Shown: positions 62,153 to 64,000 of the stretch, piece after piece | Layout of the letters: each line of letters starts with the position of its first letter | Position numbering within the stretch: the stretch's first letter is position 1 | DNA from: Mesobaculum littorinae | GTDB lineage: Bacteria > Pseudomonadota > Alphaproteobacteria > Rhodobacterales > Rhodobacteraceae | Direction: 5' to 3' | Length of the DNA: 64,000 bases | NCBI RefSeq assembly: GCF_004011175.1 | Contig: NZ_RQXX01000002.1 | Span: 62,001 to 126,000 of the forward strand | The notes under the pieces: model-generated | The model's input: only the letters and a program-made list of their open reading frames with translations | Database searches by the model: none | Told to the model about the DNA's origin: nothing | Program-made: the position numbers and the translations under genes

Positions 62153-63766
62153 CTAGCGCAGCGCTTCGAGCAGGGCGAGCGAGGCATATCCGTCGGGCAC
62201 GCGATTGGTGTCGCTCTGGAAGGCGCGGATCGCGGCCATGGTTCGGGGGCCGACGCGACCGTCGATGCCGCGGGTGTCATAGCCCTGCGCAGTCAGGCGG
62301 CGCTGCATCTCCTTGCGCTCGGCAAAGCTGAGCGCGCGGTCGTCGCGCGGCCAGTCGGCCTGCAGAGGGCCCGCGCCGGCCAGGCGGTCGCCCAGGTGCC
62401 CAACCGCGATGACATAGGCGTTGGCGGCGTTGTACCGCTCGATCACCTTGAAGTTGGGAAAGATCAGAAAGGCCGGGCCGCGCGCCCCGGCGGGCAGCAG
62501 CAGCGAGGCCGGGGCGTGGTCGGGGACGGGCGCGCCGTCCGGGCGCACCACCCCCAGCCTCGCCCAGTCCGAGGGCAGCTTTTCCACCGACCGGCTGGCC
62601 TGAGTGTAATCGAATCCGTCGGGCAGGCGCACCTCGACCCCCCAGGGCTGACCATGGGTCCAGCCGAACCGGTCGAGATAGGCGGCGGTCGAGGCCAGCG
62701 CGTCGGCGGGGTCGTCCGACCAGATGTCGCGCTGCCCGTCCCGCCCGAAATCGACCGCGTAGGACAGGTAGGATGTCGGGATGAACTGCGTGTGCCCCAT
62801 CGCACCGGCCCAGCTGCCGGTCATCGCGGCAGGGGCGACATCGCCCGCCTGCACGATCTGCAACGCGGCCACCAGCTGGGTTTCGAAGAAGGCGCCGCGG
62901 CGGCCGTCATGGGCCAGCGTGGCCAGCGCCTCGACGATCGGTGTGTCGCCGCGAAAGCTGCCATAGGCGCTTTCCATGCCCCAGATCGCGGTCACGATCT
63001 CCTTCTCGACGCCGAACTCGGCCTCGATCCGGTCGAGCAGACCGGCGTGCCGCGCCAGCGCCGCGCGCCCGTTCTCGATGCGCATGTCCGAGACCGCACG
63101 GTCGAGGTAGTCCCAGATCGCAGTCGAAAATTCCGTCTGGTTGCGGTCGCGGGCGATCACCTCGTCATTGTAGCGCACGCCGGCAAAGGCGGCGTCGAAG
63201 GTGCGGCCCGCGATCCCCTGCGCCAGGGCGCGGCTGCGGAACCCCGCGACCCAGGATTGGAATGCCGCGTTCTTCGTGCTGACCGTGACTTCGGCCCTGG
63301 CCGGACGGTCGGGGCTGACTCGGGGGCGCGTGGTGGCCCGCGGTGCCGCCGGATCTGCCTGCGCTGCACCCGCGGGGACGGCCCCGGCGAGGGGGGTGTC
63401 GGTTGCGGGAGACGCGGCGGGAGGCACGGCAGCGGTGGGCGAAACCGCGTCGGGCGAAGCATGGGGGGGCGAAGCGGCTGCGGGCGTGGCGGCATCGATC
63501 CGGGCCAGGCCGGCCGCCGCATCCATCGGCGCGGCCGGCGCTGGCGCAAGGCTCATATCACCGTCGCGGCTGCCATCGGTCCCGTCGGTAGCGACCTTAC
63601 CGATATCGGCCCCGTCAGTATCTGCGAGGTTGGACCCGGCCCCGTCGGCACCGGGCACCTCGGCATCGGGCACGCCGGCATCGACCGTGACGCGGTCGCG
63701 GGCCAGAAGCGTGGCCGGCGCGGCAAGGCCGGCCATCAGCCCCAGAAGGGCGAGCGTCATGCGCAT
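62153..63766 (-). CDS. Lytic murein transglycosylase (MltB-type) with peptidoglycan-binding domain
   Basis: A 537-residue envelope enzyme. After a signal peptide (LALLGLMAGLAAPATLLA) comes a low-complexity Ala/Pro/Asp linker of about 140 residues. The SLT_2 catalytic domain follows, with FQSWVAGFRSRALAQGI, the catalytic Glu in IWGMESAYGSF, GAMGHTQFIPTSYLSYAVDF and DIWSDDPADALASTAAYL. A PG-binding-1 domain closes the protein (MQRRLTAQGYDTRGIDGRVG). It cleaves glycan strands to 1,6-anhydro ends. GGGGAG, 8 bases ahead of the ATG, supports this start. Confidence 0.93.
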   Translation of the reverse strand: MRMTLALLGLMAGLAAPATLLARDRVTVDAGVPDAEVPGADGAGSNLADTDGADIGKVATDGTDGSRDGDMSLAPAPAAPMDAAAGLARIDAATPAAASPPHASPDAVSPTAAVPPAASPATDTPLAGAVPAGAAQADPAAPRATTRPRVSPDRPARAEVTVSTKNAAFQSWVAGFRSRALAQGIAGRTFDAAFAGVRYNDEVIARDRNQTEFSTAIWDYLDRAVSDMRIENGRAALARHAGLLDRIEAEFGVEKEIVTAIWGMESAYGSFRGDTPIVEALATLAHDGRRGAFFETQLVAALQIVQAGDVAPAAMTGSWAGAMGHTQFIPTSYLSYAVDFGRDGQRDIWSDDPADALASTAAYLDRFGWTHGQPWGVEVRLPDGFDYTQASRSVEKLPSDWARLGVVRPDGAPVPDHAPASLLLPAGARGPAFLIFPNFKVIERYNAANAYVIAVGHLGDRLAGAGPLQADWPRDDRALSFAERKEMQRRLTAQGYDTRGIDGRVGPRTMAAIRAFQSDTNRVPDGYASLALLEALR

Positions 63767-63867
63767 CGGAGACTCCCCTTTCCGTCGATCGGGGAAGTGT
63801 AGCAACTTCCCCCCTCCCGAAAAAGCGGGGCGTTCGTCGAATTGGACACGACGGCCGGCGCCGGCGA

Positions 63868-64000
63868 TTACTTGCGCCGACGCGTGACCTTGCGCTCGGC
63901 CTTCTTCGCCTTGGCGCGGGACTTGGCCTTGGCCGGGCCGGGCTTGCGCCCGTGGGGTCCGCCGCGCCCCCCGCGCCCGCGTGCGGGCATCGGACCGCGG
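63868..64000 (-). CDS. Lys/Arg-rich basic protein or C-terminal tail (partial)
   Basis: Reading from the window edge, an in-frame ATG at 63990 gives a 40-residue, extremely basic sequence (RGRGGRGGPHGRKPGPAKA, ending RKVTRRRK) before the stop. The frame is open to the edge, so it may equally be the basic tail of a larger RNA-binding protein such as a pseudouridine synthase or helicase. The gene cannot be named from this piece. Confidence 0.45.
   Translation of the reverse strand, partial: RGPMPARGRGGRGGPHGRKPGPAKAKSRAKAKKAERKVTRRRK

Overview
The window is GC-rich and densely coded. Its gene content fits an alphaproteobacterium of the Rhodobacterales (Roseobacter/Paracoccaceae-like): a plant/proteobacterial-type glutamate-cysteine ligase, a ugpBAEC operon, an RTX protein with a C-terminal Hint domain, the pyrB / inactive-dihydroorotase pair beside plsY, and the run uvrC-pgsA-moaD-moaE. 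The taxon is inferred from gene families, not from a marker gene.

Positions 1-10300 are the distal part of a type VI secretion (T6SS) locus read on the plus strand. It holds the end of hcp, an unknown membrane-associated gene, vgrG, two small membrane-protein genes, a VgrG-tail-like gene, a DUF2169 gene, a PAAR-like (DUF4150) protein with a C-terminal PD-(D/E)XK-like domain, a DUF3396/TsiV-type immunity gene, an unknown gene, and a thiolase-fold protein that has lost the ketosynthase histidine. The best reading is a nuclease effector-immunity cassette loaded on VgrG/PAAR.

Positions 10300-16550 are a decayed and invaded zone. Remnants of an NmrA-like gene and a DJ-1/PfpI gene carry frameshifts and stops. 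An AT-richer island follows with one intact two-domain glycosyltransferase, and then a broken GntR/FCD regulator.

Positions 16556-20210 are a hydroxyproline-catabolism operon (deaminase of the DHDPS family, 4-hydroxyproline epimerase with a 124-residue pentad-repeat insertion, FAD-dependent D-amino-acid dehydrogenase). Positions 20322-23333 are an iron/siderophore ABC transporter. On the minus strand follow a CYP152-type fatty-acid peroxygenase, a luciferase-like flavin oxidoreductase, and a complete ugpBAEC glycerol-phosphate importer. The importer has a PhoB-box-like site upstream, a strong stem-loop after ugpB, and an endonuclease/exonuclease/phosphatase-family enzyme in the place where UgpQ is expected.

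Positions 31756-38787 hold an RTX-Hint secreted protein, an ABC-2 exporter, an S49 protease, a tiny zinc-ribbon membrane protein, a Ca2+/Na+ antiporter and a pteridine-reductase-like SDR. From 39080 to the end are mostly housekeeping genes: uvrC, pgsA, moaD, moaE, an OmpA-family protein, ubiA, rsmE, gshA, plsY, a pyrimidine cluster, a uracil-DNA glycosylase without the usual Fe-S cysteines, a metallophosphoesterase, moaB, an RND efflux pair, a DsbD N-domain-like protein and a lytic transglycosylase.

Short 14-15 bp repeats recur at four separate loci (9083, 18150, 23380, 53987) and appear to expand gene ends and linkers. I saw no rRNA, tRNA, CRISPR array or intact insertion sequence.
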